Origin: AA29 sp041481445
GTDB lineage: Bacteria > Acidobacteriota > Vicinamibacteria > Fen-336
NCBI GenBank assembly: GCA_041481445.1
Contig: JBGPBV010000168.1
Location: forward strand, 1 to 14,398
Length of the DNA: 14,398 nt
Direction of reading: 5' to 3'
A program made the position numbers and the translations under genes. Positions 1 to 7,119 of the stretch are shown here, piece after piece. The notes beneath the pieces are model-generated. The model did not search any database. It saw only the letters and a list, made by a program, of their open reading frames with translations, and had not been told where the DNA came from. Every line of letters begins with the position of its first letter. Positions within the stretch are counted from its first letter, which is position 1.

Positions 1-1
1 C

Positions 2-1399
2 GCGACGGTCGCCGTCTTCCCGTCCCTGCCGGCGGGGTTCGTGACGGGCGGCGCCCTCAGCACGGGCGCCATCCTCGGCATCGGGGCGGCGGGAGTCGCC
101 GTGGCGGGGACGGCGGTGGCCCTCTCCAACAACAACAACGAACCGCCGCCCCCCCCGCCGCCCGCGGGCGGGAACACGACCACGACGGCGCCCCCGGCGA
201 CGGCGGTGACCACGACGACGACGACCTCGACGATCCCCCCGTCGTTGAACCATCCGCCCAACGCGTTACTCACGACGACCCCGGACCCGCCCCAGGGCAC
301 GTCTCCCCTGACCGTACTCTTCGACATGTGCGCGAGCTTCGACCCCGACGGCGACCCGTTGGCCTTCTTCTTCGATTTCGGGGACGGCGTCACCACCACC
401 GGCGGTCCCTGCGCCCAGAACCACGTCTACACGACGCTGACCCTCCGGGGAGCCGGCGCAGGTGACGTGCGGGCAGCCGACGCGTCCTTTACGTTCACGG
501 GCTCCGTCACCGACGGACGGGGCGGAAGCGGGACGCGCACCCGCGTCGTCCTCGTCCATCCGGCGACCAGCCCGAGTCCCACCACCACCACGACTACGAC
601 CACCACCACGACGACCGCCCCCACGACGACGACGACGACCACCACGACGACGACCGCTCCGACCACGACTACGACGACCACCACGACGACCACCACGACG
701 ACCACGACCACGCCCACGACGACCACCACGACCACCACCACGACATCGACGACGACGACCACCACCAGCAGCACGACCACGACCACGCTCCCGCCGTTCA
801 CGCTCGACCTGAGCAAGATCGGGTGCGGGTTCGGCACGGTGACCGACGACCAGGGCCCGATCCTGAACTGCCCAATCGGCTGCACGACCGCTTCGGCCAC
901 CTACGCCGCGGGAACGGTCGTCACGCTGACCGAGGTGCCCGACACCGGCACCATGTCCAACTTCTCCGGCTGGTCCGGCCCCGGTGTCCCGGCGTCGTGC
1001 ACGACGGGGACCACCTGCACGTTCACGACGAACGCGACCATCACGGTCGACTTCAACTGTCCCTTCCGGGCCCCGGGGACGTTCACGACCGCGATCAGCG
1101 AGCTGGCCGTCCCCAACGGCTCCGCCGCCGTCACCATCAACGGAGGTGCCTTCTCCGTCCAGGCCAACGGGACGTTCGCGCTGCGGGCGCAATCCCGCCC
1201 CGGCACGAACGCGGTGCAGGGACGGCTGGAGAAGGGATCGGGCGCGGGCACGTGGCGGTTCGAGTTCCCGCAGGGGATCGCCGCTGGCAGCCTGAAGGTC
1301 GTGGCCGGACAGGTGAGCTTGCTGACGCCGAACGCGATCGTCTTCCGCCTGACCGGCAAGGCGGGAGAGACGATCGCCTTCACCTACGACACGGAGTAG
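2..1399 (+). CDS. Modular surface protein, 5'-truncated: membrane segment, PKD domain, poly-Thr linker, InlB-like repeat, C-terminal beta module
   Basis: The frame is open to the left edge, so the N-terminus is probably missing; the GTG at 41 could be an internal codon. Residue numbers count from that GTG. A hydrophobic Gly/Ala segment (about 5-28) looks like a membrane span. It is followed by an Asn run, a Pro run and a first Thr-rich stretch. Residues 70-172 form a PKD-like domain with FDFGDG at 111-116 and two cysteines (C97, C124) that could pair. A 69-residue threonine linker covers 181-249. Residues 255-340 resemble the bacterial InlB B-type repeat, with the FSGWSG motif at 308-313 and four to five cysteines. 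The last 110 residues are all-beta in character and carry GTWRFEF and GETIAFTY. The protein probably sits outside the cytoplasmic membrane in adhesion or surface display, but its ligand is unknown. It converges on the thioesterase gene with a 12-base gap. Confidence 0.75.
   Translation, partial: ATVAVFPSLPAGFVTGGALSTGAILGIGAAGVAVAGTAVALSNNNNEPPPPPPPAGGNTTTTAPPATAVTTTTTTSTIPPSLNHPPNALLTTTPDPPQGTSPLTVLFDMCASFDPDGDPLAFFFDFGDGVTTTGGPCAQNHVYTTLTLRGAGAGDVRAADASFTFTGSVTDGRGGSGTRTRVVLVHPATSPSPTTTTTTTTTTTTAPTTTTTTTTTTTAPTTTTTTTTTTTTTTTTTPTTTTTTTTTTSTTTTTTSSTTTTTLPPFTLDLSKIGCGFGTVTDDQGPILNCPIGCTTASATYAAGTVVTLTEVPDTGTMSNFSGWSGPGVPASCTTGTTCTFTTNATITVDFNCPFRAPGTFTTAISELAVPNGSAAVTINGGAFSVQANGTFALRAQSRPGTNAVQGRLEKGSGAGTWRFEFPQGIAAGSLKVVAGQVSLLTPNAIVFRLTGKAGETIAFTYDTE
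581..787 (+). repeat. Poly-threonine (ACN)n codon tract
   Basis: Sixty-nine consecutive codons, of which 61 are Thr. The interruptions are two Ala-Pro pairs, one Pro and three Ser positions. Nearly all Thr codons are ACC or ACG in irregular order, so this is a degenerate trinucleotide repeat and not a perfect microsatellite. It joins the PKD domain to the InlB-like domain. On the opposite strand it reads as a long Val run, which is a shadow frame. Confidence 0.95.
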
Positions 1400-1404
1400 C
1401 CCCC

Positions 1405-1423
1405 CGGCCGGTCAGGCCGGCCG
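1405..1423. terminator. GC hairpin between convergent stops
   Basis: A perfect 7-bp stem (CGGCCGG / CCGGCCG) with a 5-base loop lies across the 3' ends of the convergent surface-protein and thioesterase genes. Neither strand has a T-run after it, so it is not a classic intrinsic terminator. In DNA this GC-rich a chance hairpin is quite possible. Confidence 0.35.
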
Positions 1424-1840
1424 TGCCTCCGGGTCCTGCTCGAGGATCAGGCGCCGCACGTCCTCCGGCAGGGGCCGCGAGCGTCCGGCCGCGTAGTCGT
1501 AGGAGACGAGCACCTTCCTCGACTCCGCGACCAGGCGGCCGCTCCCCCGCTCGTGCATGTCCGCCTCCAGCACGAACGACGAGCGCCCGATCGACGTGCA
1601 CCCGACCGACATCTCGACCGACTCGCCGTACTTGAGGGGCGAGCGGTAGTCGATCTCGGCGCGGGCCAGGACCATGTCCAGGGCGCCCAGCCCCTGGCGT
1701 CGGGTCGTGTGCAGCCAGTAGGCGATGCGGGCCGACTCGAAGTAGGTCAGGAAGACCGCGTTGTTGACGTGGCCGAGGGCGTCGAGATCGCGGAAGCGGA
1801 CCGCCTCCAGGTGGCGGAAGCGGAACCGCGGGCTCAGCAC
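1412..1840 (-). CDS. Acyl-CoA thioesterase, 4HBT/YbgC-like hotdog fold
   Basis: A 142-residue protein, the usual size for a single hotdog domain. Near the N-terminus, RDLDALGHVNN (17-27), followed by YFESAR (33-38), is the signature of 4-hydroxybenzoyl-CoA thioesterase-like enzymes. D20 aligns with the catalytic Asp of that family. These enzymes hydrolyse acyl-CoA thioesters in the cytoplasm; the natural acyl chain cannot be read from sequence. The start chosen is GTG at 1840, overlapping the TPR stop by 7 bases. An AAAAGGAGAG stretch (1850-1841) lies directly upstream, although GGAG is only 2 bases from the GTG, which is short. It is the last gene of the Nudix-TPR-thioesterase unit and is probably translationally coupled to the TPR gene. 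A longer open frame continues upstream inside the TPR gene but has no family similarity. Confidence 0.88.
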   Translation of the reverse strand: MLSPRFRFRHLEAVRFRDLDALGHVNNAVFLTYFESARIAYWLHTTRRQGLGALDMVLARAEIDYRSPLKYGESVEMSVGCTSIGRSSFVLEADMHERGSGRLVAESRKVLVSYDYAAGRSRPLPEDVRRLILEQDPEARPA

Positions 1841-2331
1841 CTCTCCTTTTCCGCGGCCACCAGCTCGTCCTCGATCTGGCTCGCCCACTGGGCCAGCACC
1901 GCGTCCGGCATGCGGGCCAGGCCCTCCTCCGCCGCCGCGATGGCCTCCCGGTACTGGCGCATCTCGCGCAGGCACCACACGATCGTGAGATAGACGGCGC
2001 CGGTCTGGGCGAAGTTGCCCTCCTCCGACAGCAAGGCCCGCGCCCGCTGGGCGAGCTCCAGGGCCTCGGGGTCCCGGCCGAGCGCATGCAGGCGGCGCGC
2101 GAGGGCGTTGAGGGCCTCCGCCGAGCGCGGCCAGAGGCGGGCCGCCTGCTGGTTCAGGGCCAGCGCCTTCTCCCACTCGCGGTCCTCGGCGTAGAGGCTG
2201 GCACGGAGGATCAGCGCCTCGCGATGCGCGGGGTCCGCCTGCAGCACGGCCTCCAGGAGGGTGACCGCCTCCCCTACCCTGCCCACCCCCGCCAGCGTGC
2301 GCGCGCGGACGAACTCGGCGGCGGTGTCCAC
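1834..2331 (-). CDS. TPR-repeat protein
   Basis: A 165-residue protein made of helical tetratricopeptide-type repeats. The clearest cover about 5-36 (GEAVTLLEAVLQADPAH), 39-69 (EKALALNQQAARLWPRS) and 73-102 (PEALELAQRARALL), with a more divergent pair at 110-142. There is no signal peptide or membrane segment, so it is probably cytoplasmic and works by binding a partner protein. The GTG at 2331 was chosen because it lies 2 bases after the Nudix stop and begins right before the first helix. A CTG at 2337 overlapping that stop is an alternative. No Shine-Dalgarno is visible, which fits coupling to the Nudix gene. The 3' end overlaps the thioesterase start. The partner is unknown; the two flanking enzymes are the natural candidates, but this is inference. 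Confidence 0.8.
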   Translation of the reverse strand: MDTAAEFVRARTLAGVGRVGEAVTLLEAVLQADPAHREALILRASLYAEDREWEKALALNQQAARLWPRSAEALNALARRLHALGRDPEALELAQRARALLSEEGNFAQTGAVYLTIVWCLREMRQYREAIAAAEEGLARMPDAVLAQWASQIEDELVAAEKERC

Positions 2332-2333
2332 GG

Positions 2334-2867
2334 TCAGCGCGGCACGCGCACGCGCGGGTAGAAGCGATGGATGTAGTCGCGCAGCGCGGCCCGCGTGCTC
2401 TCGAAGGCCAGCTCGGCCCAGGGGATCGTCTCCGGCGAGAAGGCGCGGGCCTCCTCGCACTCGTCCCCCGCCGCGAGCACGCCTCCCACCACCTCCGCCG
2501 CGTACACCACGACCACGACCTCGCTGGCCGGGAAGGAATAGACGTCGAGGATCCCGGTCAGGCTCACCCGGAGGTGCGACTCCTCGAGGGTCTCGCGGAC
2601 GGCGGCCGCCGACACCGGCTCCCCCCGGTCCACGAACCCGCCCGGGAACACCCATTTGCCGATGCGCGGCTCGATCGAGCGCTTGAGCAGGACGATGCCG
2701 CCGTCCACCATGCAGATGGTGCAGGCGGCCACCTTCGGGTCGAGGTAGAACACGAAGGAGCAGGCCTCGCACACCAGGCGCTGCGGCTCGTCGCTCTTGA
2801 CGACCCGCCAGACGAGCGTGCCCGCACAGCGCGGGCAGAACCGGTAGCCGGAATCGACGGAGGACAT
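2334..2867 (-). CDS. Nudix hydrolase with N-terminal zinc ribbon
   Basis: A 177-residue protein. Residues 8-40 form a zinc ribbon with C11-x2-C14 and C33-x2-C36. The Nudix box at 77-99 reads G-x5-E-x7-RE-x2-EE, with G77, E83, R91, E92, E95 and E96 all present. The Gly that normally follows as EExG is His98 here. Preceding GKWVFPGG (70-77) is typical of ADP-ribose/NADH-type Nudix enzymes. The family cleaves nucleoside diphosphates linked to another moiety, using Mg2+. A zinc ribbon in front recalls NudC (NADH pyrophosphatase), but the NudC specificity motif was not seen after the box, so the substrate stays open. It is the first gene of a three-gene unit and starts with ATG 8 bases after a CATAAT hexamer, divergent from thiI. 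Confidence 0.9.
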   Translation of the reverse strand: MSSVDSGYRFCPRCAGTLVWRVVKSDEPQRLVCEACSFVFYLDPKVAACTICMVDGGIVLLKRSIEPRIGKWVFPGGFVDRGEPVSAAAVRETLEESHLRVSLTGILDVYSFPASEVVVVVYAAEVVGGVLAAGDECEEARAFSPETIPWAELAFESTRAALRDYIHRFYPRVRVPR

Positions 2868-2875
2868 GGCTCCCG

Positions 2876-2881
2876 ATTATG
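2876..2881 (-). promoter_or_regulatory. Putative -10 (CATAAT) for the Nudix-TPR-thioesterase unit
   Basis: Reading on the minus strand, CATAAT (5 of 6 matches to TATAAT) ends 8 bases before the Nudix ATG. A start site 7 bases downstream would leave almost no 5' leader, although GGGAG is also found close to the ATG. No convincing -35 is visible. Confidence 0.5.
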
Positions 2882-2941
2882 ACCCACTCCGCCGCGGCCC
2901 CGCACCCGGCGCGCGCGGCGGCGGCCCGGCGGGACTGGATC

Positions 2942-2947
2942 TATCAT
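2942..2947 (+). promoter_or_regulatory. Putative -10 (TATCAT) for thiI, leaderless spacing
   Basis: TATCAT (5 of 6 matches) ends exactly 7 bases before the ATG at 2955. No Shine-Dalgarno precedes that ATG. The upstream ATG at 2946 lies inside the hexamer and could not be in a transcript from it. No -35 is evident. Confidence 0.45.
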
Positions 2948-2954
2948 GGTCGCG

Positions 2955-4160
2955 ATGCACGTCGTCCTCCGCTACCACGAGATCGCCCTGAAGGGCCGCA
3001 ACCGGCCGTTCTTCGTGGAGCGCCTGGCCACGAACGCGCGGCGGCTCCTCTCCGACCTCGGCGGCAAGGTGGACGTCCTGCCCGGGCGCCTGCGCGTCAC
3101 GCTCCCGGACGACGTGCGCTGGGAGGAGGCCCAGCGGCGGCTGGCCGGCCTCTTCGGGGTCGCGAACTTCTCCCGGGCCCGGGAAGCGCCCCTGGACATG
3201 GACGTCCTGGGGCGCGAGGTCGTGGCCGCCCTCTCCGGGCGCCCCTTCGCTTCGTTCCGCGTCAGCTCGCGGCGGTCCTTCAAGGGATTCCCGCGGACCT
3301 CTCCCGAGATCGACCGCGAGCTCGGCGCCGCGATCCACGTCGGCACCGGCGTGCGCGTGGACCTGGAGCACCCCGAGCTGACCGTCCACGTCGAGGTGCT
3401 GCACGACCGGATCCTCTACTCGTTCGAGAAGCAGCCCGGCCCCGGAGGGTTCGCCGTCGGCAGCTCGGGCCGCGTGGCCGCCCTCCTCTCCGGCGGCATC
3501 GACTCCCCGGTGGCGGCCTGGCGGATGATGAAGCGCGGCTGCACGGTCCTGCCCATCCACTTCCACGCCTTCCCCCTCCAGGACCACACCACCATCGACA
3601 AGGTCACCGAGCTCGCGCGCATCCTGACCCGCTACCAGCTCCGGACGCGCCTGCTCCTCGTGCCGTTCGGGGAGGTCCAGCAGACCATCGTCGCGTCCTG
3701 CCCCGCCCCCCTCCGGGTGGTGCTCTACCGGCGCTTCATGGTCCGGATCGCGGAGGTGCTGGCCGGACGCCACCGTGCGCGGGCCCTGGTCACGGGGGAG
3801 AGCCTGGGCCAGGTCGCCTCCCAGACCCTCGACAACATGGTCGTCATCGACGCCGTCGCGCGCGGGCTCGTCCTGCGGCCCCTGGTCGGGATGGACAAGG
3901 AGGAGATCACGCAGCAGGCCCGGCGCATCGGGACCTTCGAGGTGAGCACGCTGCCCGACCAGGACTGCTGCCAGCTCTTCGTCCCCAGGAGCCCGGCCAC
4001 CGCGGCCACCCTCGACGAGGTCCGCGAGGCGGAGGCCGCCCTCGACGTGGACACGCTGGTCCGGGGAGCGGCGCTACAGGCGGTCGAGCAGAGGTTCGAG
4101 TTCCCGGTGGCGCGCGCGGAAGCGCCCGCCTCCGTCCCGCCCGTGCTCACGGGAGGGTAG
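2955..4160 (+). CDS. thiI: tRNA 4-thiouridine / thiamine sulfurtransferase ThiI, without rhodanese domain
   Basis: A 401-residue protein. The N-terminal MHVVLRYHEIALKGRNR is the typical ThiI ferredoxin-like start. A THUMP domain follows at roughly 50-160 with SFKGFPRTSPE. The adenylation domain has the PP-loop SGGIDS at 179-184 and TGESLGQVASQT at 280-291. ThiI adenylates U8 of tRNA and transfers sulfur to make 4-thiouridine; in some bacteria it also feeds the thiazole of thiamine. E. coli ThiI has about 480 residues with a C-terminal rhodanese domain. This one stops before it, like many other ThiI proteins, so sulfur relay must use another persulfide carrier. A DCC pair at 337-339 lies where the family places its conserved cysteine. 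ATG 2955 was preferred over 2946 because of the family N-terminus and the -10 position. Confidence 0.95.
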   Translation: MHVVLRYHEIALKGRNRPFFVERLATNARRLLSDLGGKVDVLPGRLRVTLPDDVRWEEAQRRLAGLFGVANFSRAREAPLDMDVLGREVVAALSGRPFASFRVSSRRSFKGFPRTSPEIDRELGAAIHVGTGVRVDLEHPELTVHVEVLHDRILYSFEKQPGPGGFAVGSSGRVAALLSGGIDSPVAAWRMMKRGCTVLPIHFHAFPLQDHTTIDKVTELARILTRYQLRTRLLLVPFGEVQQTIVASCPAPLRVVLYRRFMVRIAEVLAGRHRARALVTGESLGQVASQTLDNMVVIDAVARGLVLRPLVGMDKEEITQQARRIGTFEVSTLPDQDCCQLFVPRSPATAATLDEVREAEAALDVDTLVRGAALQAVEQRFEFPVARAEAPASVPPVLTGG

Positions 4161-4181
4161 CCACGCCGGCGCCGGCGGGCG

Positions 4182-6209
4182 CTACGGACCGATGTAGGTG
4201 GCGCGCCGCGACTCGAACTCGTCCCAGTACATCGACCCGCTGGAGCCCGTCTTGACGCTCAGGGCCCCCATCCGCACGAAGTCCACCGAGCTGCGGCTGT
4301 TGTCGAGGGCGCTCAGGGTGGCCTGCGACGTGCCGTCGATCCACAGTTGCAGCGACCCGTCGAGCGCGTCCGGCGCGCTCGACTGCCGCCAATCGATCTC
4401 CACGACGTGGGGGCCGGCCGCGATCAGGAAGAACGGCGTGTCGGCCTGGGAGTTGTCGTCGAGCCGCGCTCGCGCCATCAGCGCGTACGCGCCCCCGATC
4501 CGCCGGAGCACCACCGCGGCCAGGCGCCGCGTGGGCCCGCTCTCGAAGACGATGAAGATCCGCGTGCGGTGATGCCCTTGCCCCTCTCCGGGATCGAAAT
4601 CGTGGGGGTCGAAGTAGAAGCGCGCGCGATAGCGGGACTCGTCGGAGGTGGCGTGCTCCACGTAGATCCCGGCCGTGTCGTTCACAGCCGCCTCCAGCCC
4701 GGTCGCGGTCGCTTTCATGGCCGCACCGGCGGATACGCGCAGGTCCCCGCCATCGGTGACCGCGGTCGACCACGGCGCGAGGGGGGCGGGATCGGCGGGT
4801 ACGCCCTCAAGGCCCATGCCCGCAGGGAACAGGTAGCTCGTGTAGAGCGCGTACCCGTAGGAGTAGACCCCGATCGGCGCGGCCGCGGAGGCCTGGTGAA
4901 CCATGGAGGGGGCGCCGAGAGAGAGGCGCGCCACGGCGTAGCCGGTTCCGGTCACGGTCGTGAAGCTCGTCGGGTCGACCGCGCCGCCGTCGAGCGTGAC
5001 CGCCTCGCCGGCCGGGGCTACGATCGTCACCCAGGTCTGGCTGTAGCCCGCCGGGGCGGCGAACGTGTACTGCGTGCGGAACTGCGATGACGGCAGGACC
5101 ATGCCCATCGCCGGGTCTCCCCACGCGGTCACGCCGTTCTGGCCCTCGAGGTACTGCGATGCGACGATCGGATGATTGGCGATCACCCGGAAGTGCCCGG
5201 TGGCCTCGAGCATGACGAACTGACCGGGGACGGAGATCGCGGATGGGGCCCCCGGCTGCGGCGGCACGTACGTGAGCGTGGTGTTGGGCTCCACGGCCAT
5301 GACCTTCACGGTGTGCCTGGTCGGGCCGCCAAGAGGACCGGCGGGCACGGCCAAGATGACATCCGAGCCCGCAGCTTGGACCGGCGCAAGCTGCTCCTCG
5401 AGGTGATCTGCGCTCGTCGTCGTCGCCGGAATGTATGAGAGGTCGTGCCCGCCGAAGACCGCCACTCGCTTGTCGGCAGTCACCACGGAGCCACTGAGGT
5501 CGTTCCCGTAGGTGAGGTGGCCGGCGCCCGGGGTGGGCCCCAGGACCTGGAGGACATCGCCGCGGTTCAAGGTCACCGTACCCCCGCTCGCGGACAGGCC
5601 TGCACCGGCGAGGAGGACACCGCTCACGCCGGGGGCGACCGAGACGAGCGTCCCGTCCTCCGTGCCCACGACCGCGAAGTACCCGGGATGGCTCTCCCAG
5701 GAGGGCCACGACGTCACGCGATAGCTCCCGCTCAAGGCGTGCACAGGTAGGAGGAGCGAACCCTCGTCGGTATAGGATTTGGCTCCGGCCAGCACCGGGT
5801 CCAGCGGGTTCATCTGATAGGCGGCGAGGGGACGGTCGCTCTTGACGTGATAGGCCCCTCCACCCACGAGGACGGTGGCGGAAACGGTCTGCAGGCCGGG
5901 GACCCAGGGCAGGCGGGCCACCACAGAGCCCCCCGAGGGCACGGTCAACGTCAGCGGCGCGCCGAGGCCGCCTCCGCTGATCACGACGGTCGCCGGGGCA
6001 CTGGACGAGTTCACGAGGACGATGCCGAAGCCGAAGCCGGGCGGGAGCAACGTGTTCGCCAGCGGCACCGCGTAGAACTCGCAACCGACGTTGGTCGCGG
6101 GCAGGGCCGCGCATTCGAACCCGTCCTTGAACACGGCGTCCGCGGCGAAGCCGGTGCCGGCCAGGCACGGCACCCCCGCCGCCACGGCGAGGACGGCCCA
6201 CGTCCTCAT
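4182..6209 (-). CDS. Secreted IgGFc-binding-like protein with C-terminal lectin/LamG-like domain
   Basis: A 675-residue protein. Residues 1-22 form a signal peptide, followed by a short VFKDGFEC motif similar to the FxDGFE tags of exported bacterial proteins. Residues about 45-465 resemble the IgGFc-binding N-terminal domain: YHVKSDRPLAAYQ, SYRVTSWP (162-169), RVAVFGGHD and FRVIANHPIVASQYLEG match its recurrent pattern. Residues about 485-675 look like a concanavalin A-type beta-sandwich, with YRARFYFDP, VVEIDW, LQLWIDG and a final DEFESRR..YIGP. The IgGFc name comes from an animal mucus protein; bacterial members are surface proteins of unknown ligand, so binding to IgG should not be assumed. 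The gene follows the PKD lipoprotein by 2 bases, sharing its promoter, and converges on thiI with a 21-base gap. It has no membrane anchor and may be held by the lipoprotein (inference). Confidence 0.8.
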   Translation of the reverse strand: MRTWAVLAVAAGVPCLAGTGFAADAVFKDGFECAALPATNVGCEFYAVPLANTLLPPGFGFGIVLVNSSSAPATVVISGGGLGAPLTLTVPSGGSVVARLPWVPGLQTVSATVLVGGGAYHVKSDRPLAAYQMNPLDPVLAGAKSYTDEGSLLLPVHALSGSYRVTSWPSWESHPGYFAVVGTEDGTLVSVAPGVSGVLLAGAGLSASGGTVTLNRGDVLQVLGPTPGAGHLTYGNDLSGSVVTADKRVAVFGGHDLSYIPATTTSADHLEEQLAPVQAAGSDVILAVPAGPLGGPTRHTVKVMAVEPNTTLTYVPPQPGAPSAISVPGQFVMLEATGHFRVIANHPIVASQYLEGQNGVTAWGDPAMGMVLPSSQFRTQYTFAAPAGYSQTWVTIVAPAGEAVTLDGGAVDPTSFTTVTGTGYAVARLSLGAPSMVHQASAAAPIGVYSYGYALYTSYLFPAGMGLEGVPADPAPLAPWSTAVTDGGDLRVSAGAAMKATATGLEAAVNDTAGIYVEHATSDESRYRARFYFDPHDFDPGEGQGHHRTRIFIVFESGPTRRLAAVVLRRIGGAYALMARARLDDNSQADTPFFLIAAGPHVVEIDWRQSSAPDALDGSLQLWIDGTSQATLSALDNSRSSVDFVRMGALSVKTGSSGSMYWDEFESRRATYIGP

Positions 6210-6211
6210 CG

Positions 6212-7093
6212 TCAAGGGACGGTGACGGTCACGCTGCAGGCGGCGCCCAGCCGTCCGCCGTTCGTGCTCGCGTTCAGGCTGGCGGTGTAGGTCCCGGGGC
6301 CGGAGTAGGTGAACAGGGGCCGCGCGGTGGGCACGCCCGACCCGCTCCCGCCGCCCCCGAAGTTCCAGTCGTAGCCGCACTGGTTGAACAGGCAGAAGCT
6401 CGGGGTGGCGTGGAACTGGACGGTGGTCCCGCCGACGGGGTTGGCCTTGCAGGAGTTCATCCGGAACGTCCCGTAGATCGTCACCACGTGGGAGCAGATC
6501 GCGCTCGCCCCGCCGCTGGTCACGGTCAGCACTTGCTGGTAGGAGCCCGGAGTCGCGTACGTGTGGTTGGGAGAGGCGGCCGTGGACGAGGTGCCGTCTC
6601 CGAAGTCCCAGCGGTAGGCGAAGCTGGCGTTGCCTCCCTGCGCGTCGGCGCGGAAGGCGATGTCCGCGGGCGCGATGGCTTCTGGTGGATCGATCGAGCA
6701 CGAGAGGATCACGTCGGAATCGAAGTGCAGGCTGAGAGGGCTGGCCGCCGCCGTCTGGTCGCCCGCCGTCACCTGCAGCGTCACGTCGTAGGTGCCGCCG
6801 CTCCGGAACTGCACGCGGGGGTTGGGAGCGGTGGAGGTGCCGGCGGCGCCGAACGCCCACTGGTAGAAGTAGGCCCCGGTCCCACCCTTCACGTCGGACG
6901 TGAAGGTCACGTCGAGAGGCGCGCGTCCAGACGAGGGATTCGCGCTGATGCTCGCGGTGAGGGTCCCGCCGCTACCGCTCGGCCCGAAGACGGGAGCCGG
7001 GCTGTTGTTCCCCTTGCAGCTGGCGGCGAGGCCGATCAGGCTCGCGGCAGCGAGCACGAGCCCGCTGCGGGTCGTCCGGAACAGCCGGGGCAT
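6212..7093 (-). CDS. Probable lipoprotein with three PKD domains
   Basis: A 293-residue protein. A basic, hydrophobic N-terminus ends in GLAASC, so C26 is a likely lipidation site; the residue at -3 is Ala, so the lipobox is not perfect. A Gly/Ser/Pro linker follows, then three Ig-like PKD domains at about 45-125, 128-207 and 210-292. The second has the canonical RWDFGDG (161-167) and a cysteine pair C132/C200. The third has YDWNFGGG and four cysteines (C215, C234, C239, C286), suggesting disulfides outside the cytoplasm. The first is weaker (YQWAFG). PKD domains act as spacers or protein/carbohydrate-binding modules. The ATG has a strong Shine-Dalgarno 5 bases upstream and a well-spaced promoter. 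Being first in a two-gene unit with the IgGFc-like protein suggests a shared surface function. Confidence 0.82.
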   Translation of the reverse strand: MPRLFRTTRSGLVLAAASLIGLAASCKGNNSPAPVFGPSGSGGTLTASISANPSSGRAPLDVTFTSDVKGGTGAYFYQWAFGAAGTSTAPNPRVQFRSGGTYDVTLQVTAGDQTAAASPLSLHFDSDVILSCSIDPPEAIAPADIAFRADAQGGNASFAYRWDFGDGTSSTAASPNHTYATPGSYQQVLTVTSGGASAICSHVVTIYGTFRMNSCKANPVGGTTVQFHATPSFCLFNQCGYDWNFGGGGSGSGVPTARPLFTYSGPGTYTASLNASTNGGRLGAACSVTVTVP

Positions 7094-7098
7094 GGGCG

Positions 7099-7107
7099 CC
7101 TCCTCCC
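7099..7107 (-). promoter_or_regulatory. Strong Shine-Dalgarno of the PKD lipoprotein gene
   Basis: GGGAGGAGG on the minus strand, 5 bases before the ATG at 7093. It fixes the start and contrasts with genes in this window that lack a ribosome binding site. Confidence 0.85.
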
Positions 7108-7119
7108 AAGTACCGGACC

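Noticed and set aside
581..787. CRISPR array or tandem minisatellite
   Set aside because: The repeat unit is a codon, with no fixed-length repeat and spacer arrangement; it maintains a reading frame.
427..900. Minus-strand open frame with a long Val run, and Arg/Pro-rich frames across the same region
   Set aside because: They are the complement and shifted readings of the (ACN)n threonine codons; the plus-strand frame has recognisable PKD and InlB-like domains.
2877..3773. Minus-strand open frame opposite thiI
   Set aside because: Low-complexity Gly/Glu/His shadow frame; thiI on the other strand is unambiguous.
4165..4176. GCCGGCGCCGGC palindrome between thiI and the IgGFc-like gene as a terminator
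   Set aside because: A perfect palindrome gives only a 4-5 bp stem around a 4-base loop, and there is no T-run. It may be a chance event in GC-rich DNA.
6215..6860. N-terminal extension of the IgGFc-like frame into the PKD lipoprotein gene
   Set aside because: Arg-rich sequence without a signal; the ATG at 6209 begins a proper signal peptide.
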